Shown: positions 9,158 to 18,136 of the stretch, piece after piece
How positions within the stretch are numbered: the stretch's first letter is position 1
Layout: each line of letters opens with the position of its first letter
NCBI GenBank assembly: GCA_963815495.1
Contig: CAWFGW010000011.1
Coordinates: 124,001 to 188,000, forward strand
DNA from: CAWFGW01 sp963815495
Lineage (GTDB): Bacteria > Bacteroidota > Bacteroidia > Cytophagales > JAAEPT01
Direction of reading: 5' to 3'
Length of the DNA stretch: 64,000 nt
Notes under the pieces: generated by a model
The model's database searches: none
The model's input: the letters and a program-made list of their open reading frames with translations, nothing else
Told to the model about the DNA's origin: nothing
Translations under genes and position numbers: made by a program

Positions 9158-9737
9158 CTGCTACAACTTCTTTTACCTCAGGTACCATTCGTGTCAACAA
9201 ATTTTCAATACCTGCTTTTAAAGTCAACGTAGATGATGGACAGCCACTACATGAACCTTGTAATAAAACTTTAACGACCCCATCATTAAACGAATGAAAA
9301 GAAATTGCACCTCCATCCTGCTCTACTGCTGGTCGTACATAGTCATTTAAAATTGCTTTAATCTTTTCATCTATATCGCCCCCAGCGCTAACAGCGGCAG
9401 TTGGTTTTTCGTCTTCTTGGTTTTTTTCATCCAGCACATCACTAGAAAAAACAGGTTTTTCAGCTACAATGTAGTCTTTGATAAACTCTTTTATTTCTGA
9501 ATTGATTTCAAACCAATCGATGTCAGCACTTTTTGTAATAGTAATAAAGTTATTTGCAATGAACACACGGTCTACAAAGTCGAACTTTTCAAATAGCGCT
9601 TTAGCCAAAGGACTTGCTTCGGTTTCTTCTATTGAAGGGAAGTCTAAGTGTAAGTTTTGAAGCAACTTAAAGTTTAACACAAACTTTAATGAATTGGGGT
9701 TTGGACTTGCCTCGGTATAAACATTCACGTATTTCAT
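9147..9737 (-). CDS. NifU/Nfu-type iron-sulfur cluster scaffold protein
   Basis: A 196-residue two-domain protein. Residues 1-90 are an Nfu N-terminal domain ('EASPNPNSLKFVLN'), then comes a linker rich in Glu and Ala, and residues about 120-196 are the NifU C-terminal domain with the cluster-binding Cys163-Ser-Gly-Cys166. In this family two subunits share one Fe-S cluster through the CxxC motifs and hand it to target enzymes in the cytoplasm. The domain order and length are normal for Bacteroidota Nfu proteins. It is separated from the upstream symporter gene by 66 nt and ends in its own terminator, so it may be the last gene of the batD-aroC-symporter run or have its own promoter. Confidence 0.93.
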   Translation of the reverse strand: MKYVNVYTEASPNPNSLKFVLNFKLLQNLHLDFPSIEETEASPLAKALFEKFDFVDRVFIANNFITITKSADIDWFEINSEIKEFIKDYIVAEKPVFSSDVLDEKNQEDEKPTAAVSAGGDIDEKIKAILNDYVRPAVEQDGGAISFHSFNDGVVKVLLQGSCSGCPSSTLTLKAGIENLLTRMVPEVKEVVAEGV

Positions 9738-9803
9738 TATCTTTCTAATTTATATTTATTACAACCATTTTTTGGGCTGAAATGATTCACTTCTTCTTCT
9801 TCT

Positions 9804-11054
9804 TTAAGATTTTTCTGTTTTGGCTATTACAGCTGTTACCGTAGCATCACCTGTCACATTAACTACTGTACGACACATATCTAAGATTCGGTCAGGTGCC
9901 ATGATTAAGGCAATACCTTCAATGGGAATATTTTCTGACTGTAACACTATACCTAACATAATCATGCCTGCGCCTGGCACTCCAGCAGAACCCACAGAAG
10001 CGACTAAAGCGGTTAATACTATTCCCAATTGTTGGGCTAAGGATAAATCAATACCATACACTTGGGCAATAAAAATTGCCGCTACTGCTTGATAGAGACT
10101 AGTCCCATCCATGTTAATGGTTGAACCCAAAGGTAACACAAAACTGGTGACTTTCTCAGGTAACTTCAACCTCCGCTCACACTGCTGCATGGTTACGGGT
10201 AACGTAGCTGAGCTGGAAGAAGAACTAAATGCTAACAATTGTGCTGGACGAATTCCTTCATAAAATTCCTTTATCGGTATGTTACTGAAGTATTTTAACA
10301 TTAAGGGGTATACACCGAACGTCATAATTATCAACCCTAATAAAACGGTAAAGCTATATTGCAATAAAGCGAAAAGCAGATCGTGTGAATGGGTTTCTAC
10401 CACAAGCGAAGCAATTAACGCAAAAACACCAAACGGTGCTAAGTACATAATATACTCTACTATCTTTAGGATGAAGTCGTTCGCTTTATTTAGCCAATCA
10501 ACTATAGGTTGTACTTTTTTATCTTCAAACGCAACTAGAACAACACCAGCAACCAAGGCAAAAAGCACAAAATAGAGCATCTTGCTAACAATGTTATTGG
10601 GGAAGCCATCTACAAAACGTTCCCACACAGACATCGTTTCATAGGCAATGACCTTATCATGCTGCTGTTCTGCTTCTACTTTATATATCTCAAGCAACTG
10701 GTTGCGCGTTTCTTCGCCTATTGCTTTACCCGGTTGAATAATATTCACGATTATTATACCGATAACTATCGCTATAACAGTCGTTAAGGTATATATCAAA
10801 ATAGTTTTTCCGCCTAGTCGGGATAATTTACTTATACCTTCCAAATTGGTAATCCCAACTGTTACGGAGACTAAGACCAATGGGAGGGCAATGTATTTTA
10901 GCACCTCTAAAAAAATAGTCCCAATCGGTTTGATATACACTACCGTTAGATCGGGACTTAGACTTGACTCTTTGTTAATGATACCCCAAATAAAACCGGC
11001 AACTAAGCCAATAAGAATTTTTAGGTACAGCGGAAAAACAGTCTTTTTTTTCAC
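9804..11054 (-). CDS. Dicarboxylate/amino acid:cation symporter (DAACS family)
   Basis: A 416-residue inner-membrane protein with the family hallmarks: a serine-rich re-entrant loop ('AFSSSSSSATLPVT') and the cation/substrate motif 'NMDGTSLYQA', followed by a second re-entrant hairpin and the conserved 'DRILDMCRT' stretch. Members take up glutamate, aspartate or C4-dicarboxylates using Na+ or H+ gradients; the substrate cannot be fixed from sequence. The start is a GTG at 11054 that directly abuts the TAG stop of aroC with no intergenic base, so translation is probably coupled. No clear Shine-Dalgarno sequence is seen before it. Confidence 0.93.
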   Translation of the reverse strand: MKKKTVFPLYLKILIGLVAGFIWGIINKESSLSPDLTVVYIKPIGTIFLEVLKYIALPLVLVSVTVGITNLEGISKLSRLGGKTILIYTLTTVIAIVIGIIIVNIIQPGKAIGEETRNQLLEIYKVEAEQQHDKVIAYETMSVWERFVDGFPNNIVSKMLYFVLFALVAGVVLVAFEDKKVQPIVDWLNKANDFILKIVEYIMYLAPFGVFALIASLVVETHSHDLLFALLQYSFTVLLGLIIMTFGVYPLMLKYFSNIPIKEFYEGIRPAQLLAFSSSSSSATLPVTMQQCERRLKLPEKVTSFVLPLGSTINMDGTSLYQAVAAIFIAQVYGIDLSLAQQLGIVLTALVASVGSAGVPGAGMIMLGIVLQSENIPIEGIALIMAPDRILDMCRTVVNVTGDATVTAVIAKTEKS

Positions 11055-12149
11055 CTAGATATGTTTTGTTTTATTTCTCAAGAAGAAATCCAAAATCACT
11101 ATTGCCGACATCGCCTCTACTATCGGAACTGCTCTTGGAACTACACAGGGATCATGTCGTCCCTTCCCAGAAACTGTAGCTGCATTGCCGTGTTTATCAA
11201 CGCTGTCTTGATCAGCCATAATGGTAGCTACAGGTTTGAAAGCGACATTAAAATAAATATCCTGACCATTTGAAATACCGCCTTGAATACCACCGGAATA
11301 ATTGGTCTTCGTTTTCACTTTCCCGTCTTCCATGTAAAAGGCATCGTTGTGTTTGGATCCATTTAAGGTAACTCCTTCAAAGCCGCTTCCATATTCAAAG
11401 CCTTTTACCGCATTAATGCTCAGCATCGCTTTACCTAATTCAGCATGTAGCTTGTCAAACACTGGTTCGCCCAATCCAGCAGGGGTTCCAGTGATTACTC
11501 CTGTAACTAAGCCCCCAATTGTATCTCTGTTTTTACGGGTATCATCAATTAGGTCATACATTTCTTGAGCTGTTTCAGGATCAGGACAACGTACATCACG
11601 AACCGCATCCGTCATTTGTTTCTGCTCGAAATATAAGTCGAGTTCTGTATATTTTTTCTCTAATTTCAATGTACCTACCTGCGAAACATAAGCAAAAACC
11701 TCTACACCTAGTTTTTTTAAAATGATTTTTGCTACAGCTCCAGCAGCCACTCGGGCAGCAGTTTCGCGCGCTGAACTTCTCCCACCACCTCTATAGTCTC
11801 TAATGCCATATTTTGCCTCATAGGTAAAATCAGCATGAGATGGTCTGAATTTTTCGGCAATGTGCGAATAATCGTGACTCCGCTGATCCTCATTCCAAAT
11901 CACAATATTTAAAGGAGTTCCTGTAGTTTTTCCTTCAAAAATCCCTGAAAGAATCTCAAACTCATCTGCTTCTTTCCGTTGAGTAACTATTTTCGATTGC
12001 CCCGGTTTTCTACGAGTCAATTCGGCTTGGATAAACGCCATATCCAACTCAATGCCTGCAGGACAACCGTCAATTGTCACTCCTAATGCTCTCCCATGCG
12101 ACTCTCCAAACGTAGTGATTTTGAATGCCTGTCCGTATGTATTATCCAT
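11055..12149 (-). CDS. aroC: Chorismate synthase
   Basis: A 364-residue cytoplasmic enzyme that converts 5-enolpyruvylshikimate 3-phosphate to chorismate, the last step of the shikimate pathway, using reduced FMN. Visible signatures are 'GESHGRALGVTIDGCPAG' near the N-terminus, 'RPSHADFTYEAKYG' followed by 'GGGRSSARET' in the middle, and 'GRHDPCVVPRAVPIVEAM' near the C-terminus. Length is normal. It lies tightly between batD and the symporter gene; the batD stop directly precedes its ATG. No other aromatic-pathway gene is nearby, so the linkage says little about function. Confidence 0.97.
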   Translation of the reverse strand: MDNTYGQAFKITTFGESHGRALGVTIDGCPAGIELDMAFIQAELTRRKPGQSKIVTQRKEADEFEILSGIFEGKTTGTPLNIVIWNEDQRSHDYSHIAEKFRPSHADFTYEAKYGIRDYRGGGRSSARETAARVAAGAVAKIILKKLGVEVFAYVSQVGTLKLEKKYTELDLYFEQKQMTDAVRDVRCPDPETAQEMYDLIDDTRKNRDTIGGLVTGVITGTPAGLGEPVFDKLHAELGKAMLSINAVKGFEYGSGFEGVTLNGSKHNDAFYMEDGKVKTKTNYSGGIQGGISNGQDIYFNVAFKPVATIMADQDSVDKHGNAATVSGKGRHDPCVVPRAVPIVEAMSAIVILDFFLRNKTKHI

Positions 12150-13580
12150 CTATTTTTTAATGATCACAAATCCTATAATAGCTAACATAACTAAAATAAA
12201 AATGTTAGCAAAGAGTTTTAATACACTTCCCTTATTGCGTGAAAACAGTGTATTATTCTCCAATTCTAACCCTTCGTAAAACATCCCTAAATCCGAATCT
12301 GATATCGCTGCATTTTTTCTGCTTTCACCACTTATTATTAGTGGAATATCCGATTTCAACGTATCATATTTTTCTGTGACAGGGTTGAAGTAGATAAAAG
12401 AAATATATTTACCTAACTGATATTTACCTGGTTCATTCGGAATCACATCATACTCAAATTCTTTGGAGCCGACTACCCGACCGTCACCTCGATTAATTTG
12501 TGTTTGTATGTCAGGCTGAAAAAAATTCAAACTATCACTGATCCGTATCGTGGGATTGCTAATAGCTGAGATATTTCCTTCTCCATAAATTTTACAGGAA
12601 TATTTCAATCCTTCATCGGTACTCAATTTCACTTTATCTACTTTCTCTACTAACTCATAATCTCCGACACTTACTTGATCTTTCAAAGGATGTGGAGGCA
12701 GTGGCTTCACCTTTATTTTTTTTGATTTTGAAGAGAAAGTTTTAAATGTCTCTTGCGCATTACTTCCAAAAAATGTGCGTTGCTTAGCAATTTTATACTT
12801 CACCATTTTTAACTTCTGAGACTTGATAACAATATCATCATCATTTAATGGATAAAACACCGACTGAAAAAGTTTAAACTTCAAGAACGGCATGCCATCC
12901 AATGTGACTTGCTCTCCATTCAACTCTTTGATTTCGAACGACTCCTCCCAAGAATTATCGGGGATGATATTCTTTTTAATATCTTGAATTTGCTGGCCTA
13001 AGTCATCGCTTGATGCAAAAAGGTTTCGTTGCTCCACAGGAATATACAACGCACCAGTTACAGTGACGCCTTCACCTTCATAAATTTCATTTTTATTGGA
13101 AGAAATGGCGAAAAAAGCATTGTCTTCCACATCAACGTATTCTTTTTCTTGCGCACCTTGCATATCATCAAAGGAATCCCAAAAACTTCTTCGTCTACTT
13201 TGCTGCTGTTTCGCAGGCCCAACAGTAATGGTTGTGCCTTGTGAAGTCACCATTTGCCCATTAATATTAATTTTAAAAGGCGGTAACCCAAACGTCCCTT
13301 CCTTTGCTGCGCGATAATTTTGAGTTAAGGTATTTGAGGAAGAACTTCTTCCATTAATTATCTGGTAAGAAGAACTTGATGACGTCCCCTGCTTGGAAAA
13401 GCCAGGTATTTCAGGAAACCCTGAATACGTCTCTACGCTACCTCCTTCTACTACAATGCTAATAGAAAAATATTGATTTATAGCAATTGAGTTACTTCCC
13501 AATTGAATAGATGCTTTCTGTGCTTTCAAACTATTTAATGAAAGCAGCATTAGAAATGATATAAAGAATAAGTGCCTCAT
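12150..13580 (-). CDS. batD: BatD family protein
   Basis: A 476-residue envelope protein with an N-terminal signal peptide (ending near 'LNSLKA'), an extracytoplasmic beta-rich body with the BatD pattern ('FSISIVVEGG', 'GFSKQGTSSSSS', 'NYRAAKEGTFGLPPF'), and one C-terminal membrane helix (about 453-474) with a short Lys tail. BatD proteins usually belong to the batABCDE aerotolerance cluster with von Willebrand A-domain partners. Here none of those partners is within the window and the neighbours are aroC and a symporter, so it is either an orphan or a second BatD-like protein. The gene begins just downstream of the rpmA terminator. Confidence 0.85.
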   Translation of the reverse strand: MRHLFFISFLMLLSLNSLKAQKASIQLGSNSIAINQYFSISIVVEGGSVETYSGFPEIPGFSKQGTSSSSSYQIINGRSSSSNTLTQNYRAAKEGTFGLPPFKININGQMVTSQGTTITVGPAKQQQSRRRSFWDSFDDMQGAQEKEYVDVEDNAFFAISSNKNEIYEGEGVTVTGALYIPVEQRNLFASSDDLGQQIQDIKKNIIPDNSWEESFEIKELNGEQVTLDGMPFLKFKLFQSVFYPLNDDDIVIKSQKLKMVKYKIAKQRTFFGSNAQETFKTFSSKSKKIKVKPLPPHPLKDQVSVGDYELVEKVDKVKLSTDEGLKYSCKIYGEGNISAISNPTIRISDSLNFFQPDIQTQINRGDGRVVGSKEFEYDVIPNEPGKYQLGKYISFIYFNPVTEKYDTLKSDIPLIISGESRKNAAISDSDLGMFYEGLELENNTLFSRNKGSVLKLFANIFILVMLAIIGFVIIKK

Positions 13581-13603
13581 AAATCTATCTCTAAAAAAAC
13601 AAC

Positions 13604-13635
13604 AAAAGGGGTGTAAGTAAACTCACACCCCTTTT
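13604..13635 (-). terminator. Terminator of rplU-rpmA
   Basis: An 11-bp perfect stem (13604-13614 with 13625-13635, GGGGTGT/ACACCCC core) with a 10-nt loop. On the minus strand it is followed by GTTGTTTTTTT. It lies between rpmA and batD. Confidence 0.85.
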
Positions 13636-13660
13636 TACATTATCTTAAAATTGAAACTAA

Positions 13661-13921
13661 TTAAGCTTCAACAGGTAATATTGATACAATTGATTTACCG
13701 TTTTTTCCTTTTCGGAAATTAACGATACCATCTTCTAAAGCAAAAAGCGTATGGTCTCTACCTAACCCAACATTTTCTCCTGCGTGATGTACAGTGCCTC
13801 TTTGTCTTACAAGAATGTTTCCTGCAATAGCACCTTGACCTCCGTATATTTTCACACCTAATCGTTTGCTTTCCGACTCTCTTCCGTTACGCGAACTACT
13901 CGCTGCTTTTTTGTGTGCCAT
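13661..13921 (-). CDS. rpmA: Large-subunit ribosomal protein L27 (bL27)
   Basis: An 86-residue basic protein starting 'MAHKKAASSSRNGRESESKR' and continuing 'LGVKIYGGQ', the canonical L27 N-terminus that reaches toward the peptidyl-transferase centre. There is no N-terminal extension of the Firmicutes type that needs protease trimming. It follows rplU with a 30-nt gap in the usual L21-L27 order and ends at a strong terminator. Confidence 0.98.
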   Translation of the reverse strand: MAHKKAASSSRNGRESESKRLGVKIYGGQGAIAGNILVRQRGTVHHAGENVGLGRDHTLFALEDGIVNFRKGKNGKSIVSILPVEA

Positions 13922-13951
13922 TTTTTATATCTTTTTATAGCTTAAGTTAAC

Positions 13952-14263
13952 TTAAACTGAAATTTTACTAATTGATACTTGCGTCATTTGTTGACGGTGA
14001 CCATTCAATTTCTGATAGCCCTTTCTTCTTTTTTTCTTAAAAACAATTTTCTTGTCTCCTTGAACTTGACCTTCAATTGTCGCACTAATTTTCGCGCCTT
14101 TTAACAAAGGTGCTCCAAAAGAAAATTTTCCGTCATTCTCAACAAGTAATACTTTGTCAAACTCAACTTTATCTCCTTTTTGGCCAGCAAGTTTATCTAC
14201 GAACAAAGTCTGTTTGTCCTCTATTTTGTATTGCTTTCCTGCTATGTCTACGATTGCGTACAT
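13952..14263 (-). CDS. rplU: Large-subunit ribosomal protein L21 (bL21)
   Basis: A 103-residue L21 protein starting 'MYAIVDIAGKQYKIEDKQ' and containing the basic 'KKKRRKGYQKLNGHRQQ' rRNA-binding stretch near the C-terminus. The frame is open upstream to an ATG at 14326. The ATG at 14263 is chosen because it gives the normal L21 N-terminus, has an AGGAAG ribosome-binding sequence a few bases upstream, and lies just downstream of a clear promoter (14291-14322) that would overlap the longer version. Confidence 0.97.
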   Translation of the reverse strand: MYAIVDIAGKQYKIEDKQTLFVDKLAGQKGDKVEFDKVLLVENDGKFSFGAPLLKGAKISATIEGQVQGDKKIVFKKKRRKGYQKLNGHRQQMTQVSISKISV

Positions 14264-14290
14264 TTCTTTACTTCCTTTTAAAACGGGCGA

Positions 14291-14322
14291 CAAATATACG
14301 AGACCTATTTTTTTAAACCAAA
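14291..14322 (-). promoter_or_regulatory. Bacteroidota-type promoter of rplU-rpmA
   Basis: On the minus strand a TTTG -33 element (14322-14319) is followed after 20 nt by TATATTTG (14298-14291), an exact TAnnTTTG -7 element. Transcription would begin about 20 nt before the rplU ATG at 14263. This is the best complete promoter found in the window. Confidence 0.7.
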
Positions 14323-14576
14323 TCATTCGACTAATAATATTATAAATTTCTGCCCTTTGTCCTATTACCTAAACATCATGTAATTGTTGATAAAAAATTA
14401 ACGATTTTTCAAAACGTAAAATGGCTTAAAAAAAGAAAGAAGAAATAGTTTAAATACTGAAACAAAAAACACTATTATTCAGTTAATTAACAAGCATATT
14501 GAAACTATAAAAAGAATCTCCAATGTGGATAAGTTATCCTTTGAGAACACCGCCCCTTTAGAGATATTTGTTGAAA
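14323..14576. other. Non-coding region between divergent rplU and nrdB
   Basis: AT-rich sequence with no supported gene. It must hold the nrdB promoter, but no exact TAnnTTTG is present on the plus strand; TATCCTTTG near 14545 has one extra base in the spacer. No NrdR-box pair could be recognised. Confidence 0.4.
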
Positions 14577-14621
14577 GCGAATTCCATAAAAATTCGCAAT
14601 TTTCCTTCACTTCAAGGAAAA
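14577..14621 (+). promoter_or_regulatory. Two tandem inverted repeats in the nrdB leader
   Basis: Two perfect dyads lie back to back: GCGAATT 14577-14583 with AATTCGC 14591-14597, then TTTTCCTT 14600-14607 with AAGGAAAA 14614-14621, the second running into TATTTTCGG. They end 52 nt before the nrdB ATG. They could be operator sites or 5'-leader hairpins that tune nucleotide-reductase expression (inference). Confidence 0.4.
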
Positions 14622-14673
14622 TATTTTCGGATATATCTCCGGCTCAACCAATTAAAAAACAAAACTTAAAAAT

Positions 14674-15654
14674 ATGGCTACGCAGCAAGACGAACCTATT
14701 TTAAAGAATGACCCTAACCGATTTGTCATTTTCCCTATCAAACATGCTGATATTTGGGAATATTATAAAAAGGCTCAGGCTAGTTTTTGGACCGCAGAAG
14801 AAATCGACCTTAGCCAAGACCTAAAGGATTGGAAAAACCTTAATGACGGAGAAAGACATTTCGTATCCCATGTATTAGCTTTTTTTGCTGCAAGTGACGG
14901 TATAGTAAACGAAAACTTAGCGGAAAACTTTGTTTCAGAAGTTCAATACGCTGAAGCAAAATTCTTTTATGGGTTTCAAATCATGATGGAAAACATCCAT
15001 TCTGAAACCTACTCGTTGTTAATTGACACTTATATAAACGATAATAAAGAAAAAGATCGTCTTTTTAATGCCTTAGATACTATTCCTTGTGTAAAGAAAA
15101 AAGGCGAATGGGCATTAAAATGGATTGAGAGTGACTCATTTATCGATCGACTTATTGCCTTTGCTGCAGTAGAAGGTATTTTCTTCTCTGGTAGTTTCTG
15201 TTCTATTTTTTGGTTAAAAAAGAGAGGATTAATGCCAGGATTAACCTTTTCTAACGAACTAATCTCTCGTGACGAAGGTTTACATTGTGATTTTGCCTGT
15301 CACATTTACGCTGAGCACATCGTAAACAAAGTGCCAGACGAAAGAATTATAAAAATCATTACAGATGCTGTTGAAATAGAGCAAGAATTTGTTTGTGATG
15401 CCCTTCCAGTAGGATTAATAGGAATGAACGCAAAATTAATGTCGCAATACATTGAATTTTGTGCAGACAGATTACTATTATCCTTAGGTGTTCCGAAATA
15501 TTATAACTCAGAAAACCCATTTGACTTCATGGAAATGATTTCGCTACAAGGAAAAACGAACTTCTTCGAGAAGCGTGTAGCAGAATATCAAAAATCAGGA
15601 GTGATGACTGGAGGAAGTCAAAATAACGTGTTCTCACTTGATGATGATTTCTAA
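14674..15654 (+). CDS. nrdB: Ribonucleotide reductase class Ia, small (R2) subunit
   Basis: A 326-residue di-iron protein that generates the tyrosyl radical used by NrdA to reduce ribonucleoside diphosphates. The segment Glu106-x2-His109-x3-Tyr113 reproduces the E/H/Y pattern of E. coli R2 (metal ligands plus radical tyrosine), so this is the class Ia form and not a tyrosine-less variant. The later 'SRDEGLHCDFACHIY' carries the second ligand set. The C-terminus ends 'NNVFSLDDDF', the flexible acidic tail that docks on R1. It lies 52 nt upstream of nrdA in one operon. Confidence 0.97.
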   Translation: MATQQDEPILKNDPNRFVIFPIKHADIWEYYKKAQASFWTAEEIDLSQDLKDWKNLNDGERHFVSHVLAFFAASDGIVNENLAENFVSEVQYAEAKFFYGFQIMMENIHSETYSLLIDTYINDNKEKDRLFNALDTIPCVKKKGEWALKWIESDSFIDRLIAFAAVEGIFFSGSFCSIFWLKKRGLMPGLTFSNELISRDEGLHCDFACHIYAEHIVNKVPDERIIKIITDAVEIEQEFVCDALPVGLIGMNAKLMSQYIEFCADRLLLSLGVPKYYNSENPFDFMEMISLQGKTNFFEKRVAEYQKSGVMTGGSQNNVFSLDDDF

Positions 15655-15706
15655 AATATATTTAAACCATTTACCAACCTATTAACAACCGCTAGGACCA
15701 TTTACC

Positions 15707-18058
15707 ATGTTAGTAATAAAAAGAGACGGCCGCAGAGAATCAGTAAAATTCGATAAAATAACAGCTCGAATTGAAAAATTATGTTACGGACTTGATAGCA
15801 ACTACATCGATCCGATTGAAGTATCAAAGAAAGTAATTGACGGACTATATGATGGTGTAACTACTGTTGAGCTAGATAAATTAGCAGCAGAGACCGCAGC
15901 TTCGTTAACTACAAAACATCCTGAATATGCAAAATTAGCAGCACGTATTGCCATATCCAATTTGCATAAGGAAACAAGTAAGTCGTTTTCAAATACGATG
16001 AAAAGGCTTTACACCTACGTGGATCCGAAAACGAATGAACACGCTCCTCTAATCTCTACAGAGGTATACGGGATTATCAAAAAGAATGCGGCTCTTTTTG
16101 ATTCTAGCATTATATATGACAGAGACTTCAACTACGACTTCTTTGGTTTCAAAACGCTAGAACGTTCTTATTTATTAAAATGCGATAACAAACCCGTTGA
16201 ACGTCCTCAACACATGTTAATGCGTGTTTCTATTGGTATCCATGGTGAAGACATCAAATCTGCGATTGAAACATATCATTTAATGTCTGAAAAATGGTTT
16301 ACACATGCTACACCAACACTTTTTAACGCTGGTACTCCTAAACCTCAAATGTCTTCTTGCTTCTTATTACAAGTACAAGATGATAGCATCGATGGTATTT
16401 ATGATACATTAAAACAATGTGCTAAGATTTCACAGTCAGCGGGCGGTATTGGTTTAGCTGTTCATAAAATTAGAGCTACAGGTTCCTATATAAAAGGTAC
16501 AAATGGTGTTTCAAACGGTCTAGTACCAATGCTTAGAAACTTTGACATGACGGCACGTTATGTAGATCAAGGTGGTGGAAAAAGAAAAGGAAGTTTCGCA
16601 ATCTACCTCGAACCATGGCATGCCGATGTATTTGAATTCTTGGAATTAAAGAAAAACCACGGTAAAGAAGAGTTAAGAGCTAGAGATTTATTTTATGCCA
16701 TGTGGACTCCCGATTTATTCATGCAACGTGTAGAAGAGAATGGTGAATGGTCATTGTTCTGCCCTCACGAAGCGCCAGGTTTACACGAATGTCACGGTGA
16801 AGAGTTTGAAAAGCTGTATACTAAATACGAAAAAGAAGGTAGAGCTCGCAAAACAATTAAAGCTCAGGAGCTTTGGTTTGCAATTCTAGAGTCGCAAACA
16901 GAAACGGGTACCCCGTATATGCTCTATAAAGATGCGTGTAACAAAAAGTCAAATCAAAAGAACTTAGGAACAATTCAATCGAGTAACTTATGTACTGAAA
17001 TTGTAGAGTACACAGCTCCAGACGAGGTTGCCGTGTGTAACTTAGCATCTATTGCTTTACCAATGTTTATTGAAAATGGCGAGTATAACCACCAAAAACT
17101 TTATGAGGTAACAAAAGTAATTACAAGGAACTTAAACAAGGTTATTGACCGAAATTACTACCCAGTAAAAGAAGCAGAAAACTCTAACATGAGACACCGT
17201 CCAATTGGTTTAGGTGTCCAAGGCTTGGCTGATACGTTCAGTTTACTTCGAATAGCTTTCACTTCTGATGAGGCTAAAAAATTAAACAAAGAAATCCACG
17301 AGACTATTTACTTCGCTGCCATGGAGTCTTCTATGGAGATTTCAAAAGTAGAGGGACCTTACCAAACTTATGAAGGATCACCAGTCTCTAAAGGTATTTT
17401 CCAATTTGACATGTGGGGTGTAACGCCAGATTCAGGTAGATGGGACTGGACCAAATTGAAGCAGAGTGTTAAAAAATACGGAGTTAGAAACTCCTTACTA
17501 GTAGCTCCAATGCCTACAGCTTCAACTTCACAAATTCTTGGAAACAACGAATGTTTTGAACCATATACCTCAAACATTTATTCACGAAGAGTGCTTTCAG
17601 GAGAATTTGTTGTTGTCAACAAACATTTAATGAAAGATTTGATTGAACTTGGTATTTGGAATGACGATTTGAAAAACAAATTAATTGCTGCAAATGGTTC
17701 AGTTCAAAACATCTCTGAAATTCCTCAAGACATCAAAGACCTTTACAAAACTGTATGGGAGATTAAACAAAAAGACTTAATTGATATGGCAGCGGATAGA
17801 GGTGCTTATATTGACCAAAGTCAAAGTTTCAATGTACACATGCAAAATCCAAACTTTGGTAAACTAACGTCTATGCATTTCTATGCTTGGAAAAAAGGCT
17901 TGAAAACAGGTATGTACTACTTAAGAACTAAAGCTGCTGCTGACGCAATTAAATTCACAGTTGATCAAGCTTCATTGAAGAGCGGTGTAGCACAAAAACA
18001 AGCTGATATGGCGTGTTCTTTGGACAACCCTGAGGATTGCGAAGCTTGCGGAAGTTAA
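15707..18058 (+). CDS. nrdA: Ribonucleotide reductase class Ia, large (R1) subunit
   Basis: A 783-residue catalytic subunit. Residues 1-90 form an ATP-cone ('VIKRDGRRESVKFDKI'), the allosteric on/off site that responds to dATP. The barrel follows, with the active-site cysteine segments 'PQMSSCFLLQ' and 'SNLCTEIVEY' and the 'PMPTASTSQILGNNECFEP' phosphate/dimer region. The C-terminus ends 'CEACGS', the thioredoxin-exchange cysteine pair. Together with NrdB it supplies dNTPs. Length and motif order are normal. A perfect hairpin terminator follows. Confidence 0.98.
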   Translation: MLVIKRDGRRESVKFDKITARIEKLCYGLDSNYIDPIEVSKKVIDGLYDGVTTVELDKLAAETAASLTTKHPEYAKLAARIAISNLHKETSKSFSNTMKRLYTYVDPKTNEHAPLISTEVYGIIKKNAALFDSSIIYDRDFNYDFFGFKTLERSYLLKCDNKPVERPQHMLMRVSIGIHGEDIKSAIETYHLMSEKWFTHATPTLFNAGTPKPQMSSCFLLQVQDDSIDGIYDTLKQCAKISQSAGGIGLAVHKIRATGSYIKGTNGVSNGLVPMLRNFDMTARYVDQGGGKRKGSFAIYLEPWHADVFEFLELKKNHGKEELRARDLFYAMWTPDLFMQRVEENGEWSLFCPHEAPGLHECHGEEFEKLYTKYEKEGRARKTIKAQELWFAILESQTETGTPYMLYKDACNKKSNQKNLGTIQSSNLCTEIVEYTAPDEVAVCNLASIALPMFIENGEYNHQKLYEVTKVITRNLNKVIDRNYYPVKEAENSNMRHRPIGLGVQGLADTFSLLRIAFTSDEAKKLNKEIHETIYFAAMESSMEISKVEGPYQTYEGSPVSKGIFQFDMWGVTPDSGRWDWTKLKQSVKKYGVRNSLLVAPMPTASTSQILGNNECFEPYTSNIYSRRVLSGEFVVVNKHLMKDLIELGIWNDDLKNKLIAANGSVQNISEIPQDIKDLYKTVWEIKQKDLIDMAADRGAYIDQSQSFNVHMQNPNFGKLTSMHFYAWKKGLKTGMYYLRTKAAADAIKFTVDQASLKSGVAQKQADMACSLDNPEDCEACGS

Positions 18059-18081
18059 TAATTTACTGTTTAGTGAAACAT

Positions 18082-18120
18082 ACAAAAAAAGGGAAAGGCT
18101 AGGCCTTTCCCTTTTTTTGT
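18082..18120. terminator. Bidirectional terminator between nrdA and the minus-strand gene at 18137
   Basis: A perfect 18-bp inverted repeat (18082-18099 with 18103-18120) with a 3-nt centre, GGGAAAGGC core and A/T runs on both sides. It can stop transcription from nrdA and from the convergent sbtA operon. Confidence 0.9.
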
Positions 18121-18136
18121 ATTCATCAATCTATAC

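Noticed and set aside
14264..14326. Longer N-terminus for L21
   Set aside because: It would add 21 residues not found in L21 proteins and overlaps the promoter.
14323..14673. NrdR boxes upstream of nrdB
   Set aside because: No pair of ACACTATATATAGTGT-like sites was found; the ACACTATTATT near 14470 is a half match only.
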